From: Nocardioides bruguierae
Lineage (GTDB): Bacteria > Actinomycetota > Actinomycetes > Propionibacteriales > Nocardioidaceae
Direction: 5' to 3'
Assembly (NCBI RefSeq): GCF_023656415.1
Contig: NZ_JAMOIL010000030.1
Coordinates: forward strand, 1-56,094
DNA length: 56,094 nucleotides
The notes beneath the pieces are model-generated. The model was given only the letters and a program-made list of their open reading frames with translations, was not told the DNA's origin and made no database searches. Shown here in pieces: positions 13,638-23,634 of this stretch. Numbering within the stretch: position 1 is the stretch's first letter; every line of letters starts with the position of its first letter. Made by a program: the position numbers and the translations under genes.

Positions 13638-14576
13638 GTGACCGTCTCGCCCGACCCCTCCTCGCCCGGCCCCTCCTCGCCGCCCGTCCTGATCCGCCCC
13701 ATGGCGCCCTCCGACGTGCCGGTGGCCGAGCGCATCAGCGACGAGGCGTTCCTGGCCGCCGACCTGCTGACGGTGCCGCGCGGGGCCCCGGACCCCACAC
13801 CGCGTCCCGCGGAGCGCTCCGAGCGCTGGATCGCCCGGACCCGCTCCTTCCTCGACACCGACCCGCAGGGCTGCGTCGTCGCCGAGACCCTCGAGGGGCC
13901 GGACGCCGGCGCGGTGATCGGCTTCGCGACCTCGATGGTCCGCGAGCGACTGTGGGTGCTGGCCACCTTCGCGGTGCTCCCGGGGGCGCAGGGGCTCGGC
14001 CTGGGGTCTCGGCTGCTCGCCGCCGCGGAGCAGTCCGGGCGGGCCGCCGGCTGCGACCGCGCGATGCTGTCGGCCTCCGACGACCCCCGCGCCCTGCGCC
14101 GGTACTGGGGCGCGGGGTTCCGGCTGCACGGGCAGCGGCTGCTCTCGGGCGTCCTCGACCGCTCGGCGCTGCCCGCGGTGACCGGCCTGCGTGAGGGCAC
14201 CGAGGCCGACCGCGACCTCCTGGACACCCTCGACCGGGAGCGACGCGGTGCCGGGCACGGGCCCGACCACGTGGCGCTCGCTGCGCAGGGTGCCCTGGTC
14301 GTGGACGCGGCCGGCGACGGGTACGCGTACGCGGCGGCGTCCGGCCCCGCGCTGGTGGCGGCCAGGGACGAAGGGACGGCGCGCCGCCTGCTGTGGGAGT
14401 GCCTGGCCCGCACCGAGCCCGGCGCCGACGTGGAGGTCGGCCACGTCAGCGGCGCGAACGACTGGGCCGTCGACGTCGCGCTCACCGCCCGGCTCACCCT
14501 GCGGCACGACGGGTGGCTGGGCACCCGGGGCATGGACGCGCCCACGACGTACCTCCACCACGGCGCCCTGCTGTGA
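13638..14576 (+). CDS. GNAT-family N-acetyltransferase
   Basis: This 312-residue protein has a GNAT domain in its N-terminal half. Strand FATFAVLPGAQGLGLGSRLL (residues about 112-131) holds the acetyl-CoA-binding Q/R-x-x-G-x-G/A motif, followed by DRAMLSASDDPRALRRYWGAGF. The C-terminal half (from about 175) resembles a second, degenerate GNAT-like module (TEADRDLLDTLDRERRG, later HVSGANDWAVDVAL), as in two-domain GNAT proteins. The substrate is unknown. It stands between glycerate kinase and nadA with its own leaderless promoter. Confidence 0.85.
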   Translation: MTVSPDPSSPGPSSPPVLIRPMAPSDVPVAERISDEAFLAADLLTVPRGAPDPTPRPAERSERWIARTRSFLDTDPQGCVVAETLEGPDAGAVIGFATSMVRERLWVLATFAVLPGAQGLGLGSRLLAAAEQSGRAAGCDRAMLSASDDPRALRRYWGAGFRLHGQRLLSGVLDRSALPAVTGLREGTEADRDLLDTLDRERRGAGHGPDHVALAAQGALVVDAAGDGYAYAAASGPALVAARDEGTARRLLWECLARTEPGADVEVGHVSGANDWAVDVALTARLTLRHDGWLGTRGMDAPTTYLHHGALL

Positions 14577-14622
14577 GTGGTCGCCAGCCGAGTCGGGGTG
14601 ACGGCGTCAGGGAGACGACGCC

Positions 14623-14628
14623 TACCAT
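14623..14628 (+). promoter_or_regulatory. leaderless -10 box of nadA
   Basis: TACCAT lies 6 nt before ATG 14635, with no ribosome site between. No NAD-responsive repressor site could be recognised. Confidence 0.5.
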
Positions 14629-14634
14629 CGACGC

Positions 14635-15810
14635 ATGACGACCGTCGACCTCCCGCTGCTCCCGCTCGGCCGGGGCACCGACCCCGACACCGAGCGGGGC
14701 GTCGAGTGCCCGGGCGACCTCCCGCCGGCCTCCGACCCCTCCCTCGTCGAACGCGCCCGCGCCGCCAAGGAGAAGCTGGGCGAGCGCGTGTTCGTGCTCG
14801 GCCACCACTACCAGCGCGACGAGGTCATCCAGTTCGCCGACGTCACCGGCGACTCCTTCAAGCTCGCCAAGGACGCCGCCGCCCGCCCGGACGCGGAGTA
14901 CATCGTGTTCTGCGGCGTGCACTTCATGGCCGAGTCCGCCGACATCCTCACCACCGACGCCCAGCAGGTCGTCCTCCCCGACCTCGCGGCCGGCTGCTCC
15001 ATGGCCGACATGGCCGCGCTGAGCCAGGTCGAGGCCGCGTGGGACGCCCTGTCGGCGGCCGGCGTCGCCGAGCACGTCGTCCCGGTGACGTACATGAACT
15101 CCTCCGCCGACATCAAGGCGTTCTGCGGCCGCAACGGCGGCGTCGTGTGCACCTCCTCGAATGCGGAGACCGCCCTGCGGTGGGCCTTCGACCAGAAGGA
15201 CGACGCCAAGGTCCTGTTCCTGCCCGACCAGCACCTCGGCCGCAACACCGCGGTGCTCCAGCTGGGCTACTCCCTCGACGAGTGCGTGGTGTGGAACCCG
15301 CACCGCCCGAACGGCGGGCTGACCCAGGAGCAGATCGACGGCGCCCGGATGATCCTGTGGCAGGGCCACTGCTCCGTCCACGGCCGGTTCTCCGAGGACG
15401 TCCTCGACGAGCTGCGCGCGAAGGACCCCGACCTCAAGGTCATCGTCCACCCCGAGTGCAAGCACGAGGTCGTGACCCGCGCCGACATGGTCGGCTCGAC
15501 CGAGTTCATCATCAAGGTCATCGAGGACGCCGAGCCCGGCACCCACTGGGCGATCGGCACCGAGCTGAACCTGGTCAAGCGCCTGGCCGACTCCCGGCCG
15601 GACCTCAGCATCAGCTTCCTGGACCGCAACGTCTGCTACTGCTCCACGATGAACCGCATCGACCTGCCGCACCTCGTGTGGGCGCTGGAGTCGCTGGTCG
15701 ACGGCGTCGTGGTCAACCGCATCGAGGTCGACGACAGGACCGAGGCCGAGGCCAAGGTCGCGCTGGACCGGATGCTGGCCCTGCCCGGCACCGGCGCCGT
15801 CCGCGGCTGA
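14635..15810 (+). CDS. nadA: quinolinate synthase
   Basis: Condenses iminoaspartate with dihydroxyacetone phosphate to quinolinate in de novo NAD synthesis, using a 4Fe-4S cluster. The 391 residues match the longer actinobacterial form. Visible family motifs are VLGHHYQRDEV, TGDSFKLA, VPVTYMNSSADIKAFCG, CTSSNAE and HPECKHEV. Likely cluster ligands are Cys121 (AGCSMADM), Cys246 (GHCSVHGRF) and Cys334 or Cys336 (NVCYCSTMN). nadB and nadC do not follow, so it appears monocistronic, ending at a strong terminator. Confidence 0.96.
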   Translation: MTTVDLPLLPLGRGTDPDTERGVECPGDLPPASDPSLVERARAAKEKLGERVFVLGHHYQRDEVIQFADVTGDSFKLAKDAAARPDAEYIVFCGVHFMAESADILTTDAQQVVLPDLAAGCSMADMAALSQVEAAWDALSAAGVAEHVVPVTYMNSSADIKAFCGRNGGVVCTSSNAETALRWAFDQKDDAKVLFLPDQHLGRNTAVLQLGYSLDECVVWNPHRPNGGLTQEQIDGARMILWQGHCSVHGRFSEDVLDELRAKDPDLKVIVHPECKHEVVTRADMVGSTEFIIKVIEDAEPGTHWAIGTELNLVKRLADSRPDLSISFLDRNVCYCSTMNRIDLPHLVWALESLVDGVVVNRIEVDDRTEAEAKVALDRMLALPGTGAVRG

Positions 15811-15833
15811 CGCACCGTCCGACCCCGAGCAAT

Positions 15834-15867
15834 CGGGCCCGGCCCCTCCTCGGAGGGGTCGGGCCCG
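15834..15867. terminator. bidirectional terminator after nadA
   Basis: A 16-bp stem with one G-T wobble (CGGGCCCGGCCCCTCC against GGAGGGGTCGGGCCCG), with a pyrimidine-rich tail on the plus strand. It separates nadA from the convergent histidine kinase. Confidence 0.75.
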
Positions 15868-15886
15868 CTTGCTTCCGGAGACCTGG

Positions 15887-17182
15887 TCAGACGGGCAACT
15901 CGACCCACACGGTGGTACCGCCACCGGGGGTCTCGGTGATGCCGATGCTGCCGCGGTGCGCGTCGACGATCCGCCGCACGGTCGCCAGCCCGATGCCGGA
16001 CCCGGCGACGTCCTCGTGCGCCCGCGCGAGGGGCTCGAAGACCCGAGAGCGGTCCTCCTCGGGGACGCCGAGGCCGTGGTCGACGACCTCGATGCGCACC
16101 AGGTCGCCCAGGGACTCCGAGCGCACCTCGATGCGCGCCCGCTCCCCCGCGGCGTGGAACTTGGCCGAGTTGGCCAGGAGGTTCTGGAGCACGGCGCGCA
16201 GCTGGGAGCGGTCGCCGTGCACCACCGGCAGCACCTCCGCGTGCACGTCTGCGTCGGCCAGCGCCGAGGCGAGGTCGGCCAGCACCTCCTGGAGCACCGA
16301 GTCGAGGTCCACGGTGGTCCGTCGCAGGTCGCCGCCCAGGCGCGCGTAGGCGAGGAGGTCCTCGATGAGCACCTGCATGCGTCCGGCACCGTTCACGGCG
16401 CGTCCCATCACGAAGGTGAGCCCGGCGGCGGTCACGGGGTCGGCGACCTCCTCGCGGATCTGCTCGTCGACGAGGTCGAGGGACATCACGATGGCGCTGA
16501 GCGGGTTGCGCAGGTCGTGGGCCACCTGGCCCGCGAACGCGGTGAGCTGCTCGTTCGAGCGTTCCAGCTCCGCGCGGGCCTGCTCGAGCGCGGAGACCGA
16601 GCGCTGCAGCTCGCGGGAGCGCAGCTCCAGCTCGAGCACGTCGACGACCCGGTCGGCCAGGCGGACCAGCGAGTGCTCCTGCTCGTCGGTGAGGCTGCGT
16701 GCCACGGTGTCGAAGACGCAGAGCGTGCCGATCGTGACGCCCTCGGGCGTGCGCAGCTGGTGGGTCGCGTAGAAGCGGACGTCGCCGATCTCGCCGTTGA
16801 CGAACGGGTTGTCGGCGAAGCGCGGGTCCTGGGAGGCGTCCGCGACGATGACGGGCTCGGGCTCGTGCAGGACGCCGGCGCACATCGAGTCCTCGCGGGA
16901 GCAGACCGCGGCGTCGAAGCCGGTCACGGCGATCTGGTGCTGCTCGGTGTCCGTGATCAGGTTGATGGTCGCGAGCGGGACGTCGGCCACCTGGGCGGCG
17001 ATGTCGACCAGTGCCTGGAGGTCGGAGCGCGGCGGCTGGAGGAGCACGTGGTACCGCTCGATCACCGCAGCCCGGCGGGCGTCGTCCTCGAGGCTCCGGT
17101 CGGTCGGACCGGGCTCGTTCCTGCCTACGACGAGGTCACCGGCATGCTGCGAGGTGACGTCACGATCGGCGGTCACGGACAC
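15887..17182 (-). CDS. soluble GAF-domain sensor histidine kinase
   Basis: The protein has 431 residues and no membrane segment, so it is probably cytoplasmic. An N-terminal GAF domain (about 40-185) contains the hallmark FYATHQLRTPEGVTIGTLCVFD segment. A coiled linker, a HisKA domain with His222 in VAHDLRNPLS, and an HATPase domain follow, with an N-box (LQNLLANSAKF), G1 (DHGLGVPEEDRSRVF) and G2 (GSGIGLATV). All ATP-binding motifs are intact. Cys94 and Cys101 in the GAF could bind a ligand or metal. No response regulator is adjacent, so its partner is elsewhere. Confidence 0.9.
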   Translation of the reverse strand: MSVTADRDVTSQHAGDLVVGRNEPGPTDRSLEDDARRAAVIERYHVLLQPPRSDLQALVDIAAQVADVPLATINLITDTEQHQIAVTGFDAAVCSREDSMCAGVLHEPEPVIVADASQDPRFADNPFVNGEIGDVRFYATHQLRTPEGVTIGTLCVFDTVARSLTDEQEHSLVRLADRVVDVLELELRSRELQRSVSALEQARAELERSNEQLTAFAGQVAHDLRNPLSAIVMSLDLVDEQIREEVADPVTAAGLTFVMGRAVNGAGRMQVLIEDLLAYARLGGDLRRTTVDLDSVLQEVLADLASALADADVHAEVLPVVHGDRSQLRAVLQNLLANSAKFHAAGERARIEVRSESLGDLVRIEVVDHGLGVPEEDRSRVFEPLARAHEDVAGSGIGLATVRRIVDAHRGSIGITETPGGGTTVWVELPV

Positions 17183-17353
17183 GTGTTCTCCTGCTCCTGC
17201 TGCGACGGCGAGGACGTCTCGCGCACGGTCGCGGCGACGTCGGGGACCACGGTACGGCCCCGACCGCCGGCGCGCGGCGCATCGGGGCAGATATCACCCC
17301 GGGGGGACCCGAGATCCGACCGATCGGAGGAGCGTGCGGGCAGGTCCCACGCT

Positions 17354-17386
17354 CGACCGGTCCGGTGGAGCACACCGGACCGGTCG
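17354..17386 (-). terminator. terminator of the export operon
   Basis: A perfect 14-bp inverted repeat (CGACCGGTCCGGTG and its complement) encloses a 5-nt loop, 13 nt past the last gene of the MacAB-like operon. In 17183-17353 I see only a possible TACCGT -10 box (17249-17254, minus) for the kinase and no gene. Confidence 0.75.
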
Positions 17387-17398
17387 TGCAGGCGTCCG

Positions 17399-19417
17399 TC
17401 AGCTCGGCGGGCCACCCGTGCCGCCGCCGCTGCCGGAGGGTGCCTGGCCGCCGGAGGGCGGGGAGAAGTCCCCGCCGCCGGCTCCCTGGCCGAAGCCGGT
17501 GGTGCTGCTCGTGTCGCTCTCGTCGGTCGTCGGCAGGGCCTCGTCCAGGTCCGCCAGGACGACGACGTCGCCGGCGTCGAGGCCGTCGGTGATCTCGACC
17601 CTGCGAGCCCCGACCACGCCGGTGGTCACCCGCTCGCTGGTCGCCTCGCCGTCGACCAGCACGGTCACGCTGCTCCCGCTCACCGCCGAGGCGGGCACGG
17701 TGACGACGTCGTCGGACTCGGCGAGCACGACCTCGGCCGAGGCCGCCAGGTCGGTGGCCAGCCCCAGGTTCCGTCCCTTCAACGTGAGCGTGACCGGGTA
17801 GGTGCCGTCCGTGGTCGGGTCGGTGGAGACCTGCGTGACGGTGGCCCGGTAGGACTTCTGCGAGCCCACGGGGGTGACCGTGGCGCTCAGCCCCGTGCTC
17901 AGCTGCTCGACGTCGTCGGTGTCGGCATCGACCGTCAGCGTCGTGACCGCGTCGGCGACGACGGTGATCACGGTGGTGCCCGACGAGACCGAGTCGCCCT
18001 TCGCGGTGTCGACCGCGACGACGGTGCCGGAGAACGGGGCCGTCACCGTGGCCTGGGCCAGCGCGGAGCGGGCGTCGATCAGGTCGACCCGCGCCTCGGC
18101 GATGCTCGCCACGTCCTGGGCGAGCGTGGCGGCCGACGCGGTGGTGGACGACGAGGAGCTGTCCGTGGTGTCCGTGCCGTCCGTGGCGCTCGAGTCGGAC
18201 GTCCCGGTGTCGGTGGACCCCGTGTCGGTACCGCTCATGTCGGTACCGCTCGTGTCGGTGCCACCCATGTCGGTGCCGCCCGTGTCGGTGCCGCCCATGT
18301 CCGCGCCGCCGGTGTCGTCACCGGCCGCGCCGCTGCCGTCGTCCGGCGTGCCGGAGCCGGTGCTGCCCGAGCCGGTGCTGCCCGAGCCGGTGCTCCCGGA
18401 CCCGGTGCTGCCCGAGTCGTCGGAGCCCGCGTCGTCGGAGGCCTCGTCGTCCAGCGCGTCGGCGGCGTCGGTGAGCGTGGTCACCGCGTCGGTGAGCGTG
18501 TCCGAGAGCGTCGTCAGCGCGGTCTGCAGCTCGTCCTGCGCGTCGGCCACGGCCGCCTGGGCGGTCGCGACGTCGGCCAGGGCGTCCGAGCAGGCGGCCG
18601 TCGCGTCGTCGGTGTCCGACGTGTCCCCGCTGCCGTCACCCGAACCCGTGTCGCCCGAACCCGTGTCGCCCGAGCCGGAGTCGTCGGCACCCGTGTCGCC
18701 GGAGATCGCGTCGGCGCACACGCTCTGCTGCGTGGCCAGCGCGTCGGTGGCGGTGGCGATCGCGTCGGTCGCGGTCTGCTGGGCGCTGATGACGGCGTCC
18801 TGCTCGTCGGCGAGCTCCGCGAGCGCGGCGTCCAGCTCGTCCTGGAGGTCGGAGAGGCTGTCGTCGTCCGTGGTCACCTTCGCCACGAGGACGACGCCGC
18901 CGGACGCGTCCTCGGAGCCCGGCGTGGTGCGGGCCGAGGACAGCGAGGCGGTGCCGGTGCTGCTGGTCGAGCTGCTCGAGCCGGACGCCGCCGTCACCGC
19001 ACTGCTCACGGTCGACGCCTGGCCGCTCTTGTCCGAGGCCAGCTGCGCGCGGGCCTGGGCCAGCGCGGCCCGGGCCGTGCGCACCGCGTTGCGCAGGGTG
19101 CGTGTCTCGAGGGTGGCGAGCACCTGGCCGGCCTTCACCGTGTCCCCCACCCCGACGCTCACCGACGCGACGGTGCCGCTGGTGGCGAAGGAGAGGTCGG
19201 ACCTGCCCGCGGGCTCGAGCGTGCCGGTCAGGTCCAGCGTCTGCGCGACCGTGCCGGTCTCCGCGGTGGCGGTCCGGTAGTGGCCGGAGGTGTCGGAGTC
19301 GGCGCCGTAGGCGGCCCAGGCTCCGCCCCCGAGCACCAGCGCCAGGGCGGTGCCGGCGACGGCCGCGCGGTGCAGGCGCGGCTGCAGCAGCCGCGGAAGA
19401 CGTAGGCGGGTGGCCAT
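17399..19417 (-). CDS. HlyD/MacA-type adaptor with large low-complexity hairpin
   Basis: This 672-residue protein is longer than normal adaptors (350-450). An N-terminal membrane anchor (about 17-38) precedes a first lipoyl half (GTVASVSVGVGDTVKAGQVLATLE). A long helical hairpin region (110-455) is interrupted by Ser/Gly/Thr/Asp-rich repeats (GSTGS at 335-355, GGTDMGGTDT-type at 370-405). The second lipoyl half (TVTAPFSGTVVAVDTAKGDSV), a beta-barrel and a Gly-rich tail follow. Only two Cys lie in the mature part, Cys234 and Cys276, flanking one loop. Last gene of the operon; its ATG overlaps the lipoprotein stop (TGATG). Confidence 0.85.
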   Translation of the reverse strand: MATRLRLPRLLQPRLHRAAVAGTALALVLGGGAWAAYGADSDTSGHYRTATAETGTVAQTLDLTGTLEPAGRSDLSFATSGTVASVSVGVGDTVKAGQVLATLETRTLRNAVRTARAALAQARAQLASDKSGQASTVSSAVTAASGSSSSTSSTGTASLSSARTTPGSEDASGGVVLVAKVTTDDDSLSDLQDELDAALAELADEQDAVISAQQTATDAIATATDALATQQSVCADAISGDTGADDSGSGDTGSGDTGSGDGSGDTSDTDDATAACSDALADVATAQAAVADAQDELQTALTTLSDTLTDAVTTLTDAADALDDEASDDAGSDDSGSTGSGSTGSGSTGSGSTGSGTPDDGSGAAGDDTGGADMGGTDTGGTDMGGTDTSGTDMSGTDTGSTDTGTSDSSATDGTDTTDSSSSSTTASAATLAQDVASIAEARVDLIDARSALAQATVTAPFSGTVVAVDTAKGDSVSSGTTVITVVADAVTTLTVDADTDDVEQLSTGLSATVTPVGSQKSYRATVTQVSTDPTTDGTYPVTLTLKGRNLGLATDLAASAEVVLAESDDVVTVPASAVSGSSVTVLVDGEATSERVTTGVVGARRVEITDGLDAGDVVVLADLDEALPTTDESDTSSTTGFGQGAGGGDFSPPSGGQAPSGSGGGTGGPPS
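18197..18450 (-). repeat. in-gene tandem repeats (Gly/Thr/Asp and Gly/Ser)
   Basis: Two adjoining tandem repeat tracts in the adaptor gene: a roughly 15-bp unit around atgtcggtgcc coding GTDMG/GTDTG, and a 15-bp unit gagccggtgctgccc coding GSTGS repeated about four times. They keep the reading frame and probably vary in copy number by slippage. Confidence 0.7.
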
Positions 19418-20286
19418 CACATGCCCCGTCCGGTGGCGCACTCGCCGTCGACGGCCTCGGTGATCGCCACCGAGTCCGCGGTCACGGCCCCGGTGTCGTC
19501 GGACTCGCCCTGCGCGCTGACGCACACGCCGACCGCGACGTCGTCCGCGCTGCCGTCGACGGTGAGCGTGTAGGTGGTGTCGGAGGAGACGGTGACGGTC
19601 ACCTCGCTGGTGCTGCCGTCCATCGAGGAGACCTCGAGGGTGAAGCCGGAGTCGGAGACCGCGGTGACCTCGCCGGTCGACCCGCCGCCCGTGCCGCCAC
19701 CCATGCCGCCCCCGTCGGTGGGCATGTCGGTGGGCATCCCGGAGGCACCCTCGGACGGCATCTGCATGTCGGTGGGCATGTCGGTGGGCATGTCCGTGGG
19801 CGCGTCGCCGGAGCCGCCGGGGGCGCCGCCGCCACCGAAGCCGGCGGTGCAGTCGCCGTCGGTGGAGGTGACGGTCACCGAGGACGCCGCCACGGTGCTG
19901 GAGTCGTCGCCGGAGTCGTCCGAGTCGCCGGAGACCCGCACGCACTGCCCCTCGGCCAGGTCGGAGAGCGACCCGTCCTCGGTGGTCGTGAACGTGGTGG
20001 AGCCGGTCCAGGTGACCGCCGTCTGGCCGTCGCTGCCCTGCACCTGCATGGTCGTGCCGCTGACGGCGGCGACCAGGCCCGAGGTGCCCGGGGCGGAGCC
20101 TGCCCCGCCGGCCGGTGCGCCGCCGGCGTCCGCGCTCGCGGAGCTGCTCGCCGAGGCGTCGTCCGTGGCGGTGGCGTCGTCGGAGCCGCAGGCGGACAGG
20201 CCGAGGCCGAGGGCGGAGACGCAGGCCAGGGCGGCCAGGCCGCGCAGGCGGGTGCGGGTCGGGCGGGGGGTGGTGGTGCTGGTCAT
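19417..20286 (-). CDS. DUF5666-like lipoprotein
   Basis: This 289-residue protein has a lipoprotein signal (basic start, LAALACVSALGLGLSAC, lipobox LSAC at about residue 33). Two modules resemble DUF5666 beta domains: TSGLVAAVSGTTMQVQG...EGQCVRVSG...VAASSVTV, and GEVTAVSDSGFTLEVSS...VGVCVSAQG...VTADSVAI. Between them are Gly-rich segments with repeated PTDM units. ATG 20286 has a GAGAGGA ribosome site. It lies between the permease and the second adaptor, so it likely acts at the outer face with the exporter. The direct role is unknown. Confidence 0.75.
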   Translation of the reverse strand: MTSTTTPRPTRTRLRGLAALACVSALGLGLSACGSDDATATDDASASSSASADAGGAPAGGAGSAPGTSGLVAAVSGTTMQVQGSDGQTAVTWTGSTTFTTTEDGSLSDLAEGQCVRVSGDSDDSGDDSSTVAASSVTVTSTDGDCTAGFGGGGAPGGSGDAPTDMPTDMPTDMQMPSEGASGMPTDMPTDGGGMGGGTGGGSTGEVTAVSDSGFTLEVSSMDGSTSEVTVTVSSDTTYTLTVDGSADDVAVGVCVSAQGESDDTGAVTADSVAITEAVDGECATGRGM

Positions 20287-20375
20287 GGGGTCCTCTCCGA
20301 TGACGGTGCTGCTGGAGGTGAGGGAGGTGGGGACAGGGGCGCCGGCGCGGACGCGGGAGGGGCGGCTCATCGGCG

Positions 20376-21601
20376 TCACTCGCTGCGCAGGGCGTCGATG
20401 GGCGTGAGCCGAGCCGCGCGGGTGGCGGGGTAGACGCCGAAGCCGACGCCGAGGGCCAGCGAGACGCCGAGGGCGCCCGCGGTGGCGGCGAGGGAGAGCG
20501 TCACGGGCTGGTCGATGATCGCCGGGAGCACCCAGGACCCGACCACGCCGATGGCGATGCCGAGCAGGCCGCCGGCCAGGCCGAGGATCGAGGCCTCGGC
20601 CAGGAACTGCTTGCCGATCGCGGACGGCGTGGCGCCCAGCGCCTTGCGCAGGCCGATCTCGCGGATCCGCTCCGTGACCGAGACGAGCATGATGTTCATG
20701 ACGCCGATGCCGCCGACCAGCAGGGAGATCGCCGCGACCCCGGTGAGCAGCACCGACAGCGTCTCGTTGGTCGAGCTGGCGGTCTCCACCAGCGAGTCCT
20801 GCGTGGAGATCGAGTAGTCGGCGTCGTCGCCGGACTCGATGCCGTGCCGGGTCGTCAGCAGCGCGTCGATCTCCTGGTAGGCGGCGCTGAGCAGGTCGGC
20901 GCTCGCGGCCTCGACGTAGATGGTCGACACGGACGTCGAGGTGGAGCCGGTCAGCGCCAGCGCGGTGCTGACGGGCACGACGGCCACGTCGTCCTCGCTG
21001 GTGCCCGACGAGGACGAGCCGGAGGACTCCAGCACGCCGATGACGGTGAGCGTCCGGCCCCCGACGGTGACCTCCTCCCCCACCGGGCTGGTGCCGCTGA
21101 ACAGCTCGCTGGCCGTGTCCGGACCGAGCACCACGACGTCGGCGCCGGAGTCGGCCTCGGCCTGGGTGAAGAAGCGCCCGGACGCCAGGGTGCGGGTGCG
21201 CACGTCGAGCCAGGACGTGGTGGTGCCGACGACCGAGGTCGTCCAGTTGGTCTCGCCGGCCACCAGCGAGGTGCTGGTGGAGGTGGTGGGAGCGACCGCG
21301 TCCGCGTCGGGCACGACGTCGGAGTCGGCGATGGCGTCCGCGTCCTCCAGCGTGAGGGTCGTCGCGGAGCCGAAGCCGCCGCGGCTGCCCGAGTCGTCCG
21401 TGCTGGAGCCCGGCGAGATGATGAGCAGGTTGGAGCCCAGGGCGCTGATCTGCTCCTGCACCTGGGCGCGGGCGCCCTGGCCGAAGCCCACGGTGAGGAT
21501 CACCGAGGCGATGCCGATGACGATGCCCAGCATCGTCAGGATCGAGCGCATCCGGTGGGAGCGGACCGCCTCGAGGGCGGTGCGCAGGGTCTCGGCGGTG
21601 T

Positions 21602-21605
<4 letters not shown>
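20376..21605 (-). CDS. MacB-type ABC transporter permease
   Basis: This 409-residue MacB/FtsX-family membrane subunit has one N-terminal TM (ILTMLGIVIGIASVILTVGF), a large extracytoplasmic MacB_PCD domain (about 55-275) and three C-terminal TMs with the conserved GGIGVMNIMLVSVTERIREIGLRKALGAT motif region. Such proteins couple ATP use to mechanical export work rather than direct membrane transport. GTG 21605 overlaps the ATPase stop. It forms the core of the five-gene operon. Substrate unknown. Confidence 0.92.
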
Positions 21606-22332
<727 letters not shown>

Positions 22333-22336
<4 letters not shown>

Positions 22337-23499
22337 CCCTGGCCCCCGGGCATCTGACCGCCACTCATGTCGGGCATGCCGCCGCCGCTCATGTCGGGCA
22401 TCTGGCCCTGCTGGCCGGAGTCGTCGCCGCTGCCCGTGGGGGCGGTGAAGCCCTGCACGACCACCTCGTCGCCCTCGGAGAGGCCGTCGGTGATCTCGGT
22501 GCTGCGGCCGTAGGTCTCGCCCACGGTGACCTCGCGCTGCTCCTCGACACCGTCGACCAGCACGGTGACGTAGGTGGCGTCGCCCTCGGTGGTGAGGGCG
22601 GTGGAGTCCACGGTCAGCACGTCGGTGCGCTGGCTGACGATGATCTCCATCGTGGCCGAGGTGCCGGCGTAGACGTCGTCGCGGGTGCCGGTGACCTGCA
22701 CGGTCACGGGGAACACCGCGGCGCCGGAGTCGTCGGTCTCGGCGACGAGGCCGATCTCGGAGACGGTGCCGTAGACGGTGTCGTCCACGCCGGAGACGGT
22801 GATCTCGACCTGGAGGCCGGTGGTCACCGAGTCCGCGTCGGTGGCGGCCACCGTGCCGTCGACCACGAAGCGACCGGTCGAGACCAGGTCGATCGTGCCC
22901 CCGGAGCTGCTCGAGGACGAGCTGCCCGAGGCATCGGTGCCGCCGCTGCTGCTGGAGGAGCCGACCACGTCGCCCTTGCTGATGCCGACGGAGGTGACGG
23001 TGCCGGAGATCGTGGCGCGCAGGACGGCCTCGGAGACCGCCGTGCGGGCGTCGGCCAGCGACGCCCGTGCGGTCACGACGGTGGCCCGGTCGCTGGCGAG
23101 CTGGATGTCGTCGGCGTCGGCGTCGACGTCCTCGGAGAGCTGGGCCTGGGCCGCGGTGAGCTGCGCCTGGGCGGCCTTGCGGGCCGCGACCAGGGAGTCG
23201 TCGTCCACGACCGCGAGGACCTGGCCCTTCTTCACGGTGTCACCGGCGTCCACGGTCACCTTGGTGACGGTGCCGGACACGGAGAAGGACAGGCTGCGGC
23301 TGCGGGCGGCCGCGACGGTGCCGTCGGAGCTCACCGTCTCCGAGATCGTCTGGGTGGAGACGGTGGCGGTGCTGGTGGTGGCTGCGGCCTCGGTGTCGCG
23401 GGTCAGCAGCCAGGCGCCGACACCTCCAGCGACGACCAGGAGCAGCACCACTCCGGCGGCGACCAGGATCTTGGGTCGTCGGGGCAGGCGTAGACGCAA
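22333..23499 (-). CDS. MacA/HlyD-type adaptor (first)
   Basis: The 388-residue membrane-anchored adaptor has a TM at about 10-32, split lipoyl halves (GTVTKVTVDAGDTVKKGQVL, then ATISGTVTSVGISKGDVV), a short coiled hairpin between them (LTAAQAQLSEDVDADADD), a Ser-rich insert, a beta-barrel and membrane-proximal domain, and a Met/Gly tail (MPDMSGGGMPDMSGGQM). It starts at TTG 23499 with GAGAGGA upstream and heads the operon. In organisms without an outer membrane such adaptors regulate MacB or guide substrate to the wall. Confidence 0.9.
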
Positions 23500-23634
23500 C
23501 GGTGTTCCTCTCGAGTCTGCTCACCCCGGGGGGTGGGGGAGCTCGTCGAGAAGGGTGGAGGGGCGGTCTGTGGCGGCTGTGGCACGTCCCTGTCGAGACG
23601 CTGTGGTGCCCGACAGTCGTGGGTGAGCCAGCTC

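Noticed and set aside
17874..19280. A Ser/Val-rich 468-codon frame antisense to the adaptor, looking like a repeat-rich surface protein.
   Set aside because: The repeats are the complement of the adaptor's own Gly/Thr/Asp tracts; no signal peptide or ribosome site.
15869..19405. A 1178-codon open frame on the plus strand opposite the histidine kinase and adaptor genes.
   Set aside because: It is a shadow created by the GC-rich third positions of the real minus-strand genes; its composition is Arg/Gly/Val/Ala-rich with no domain.
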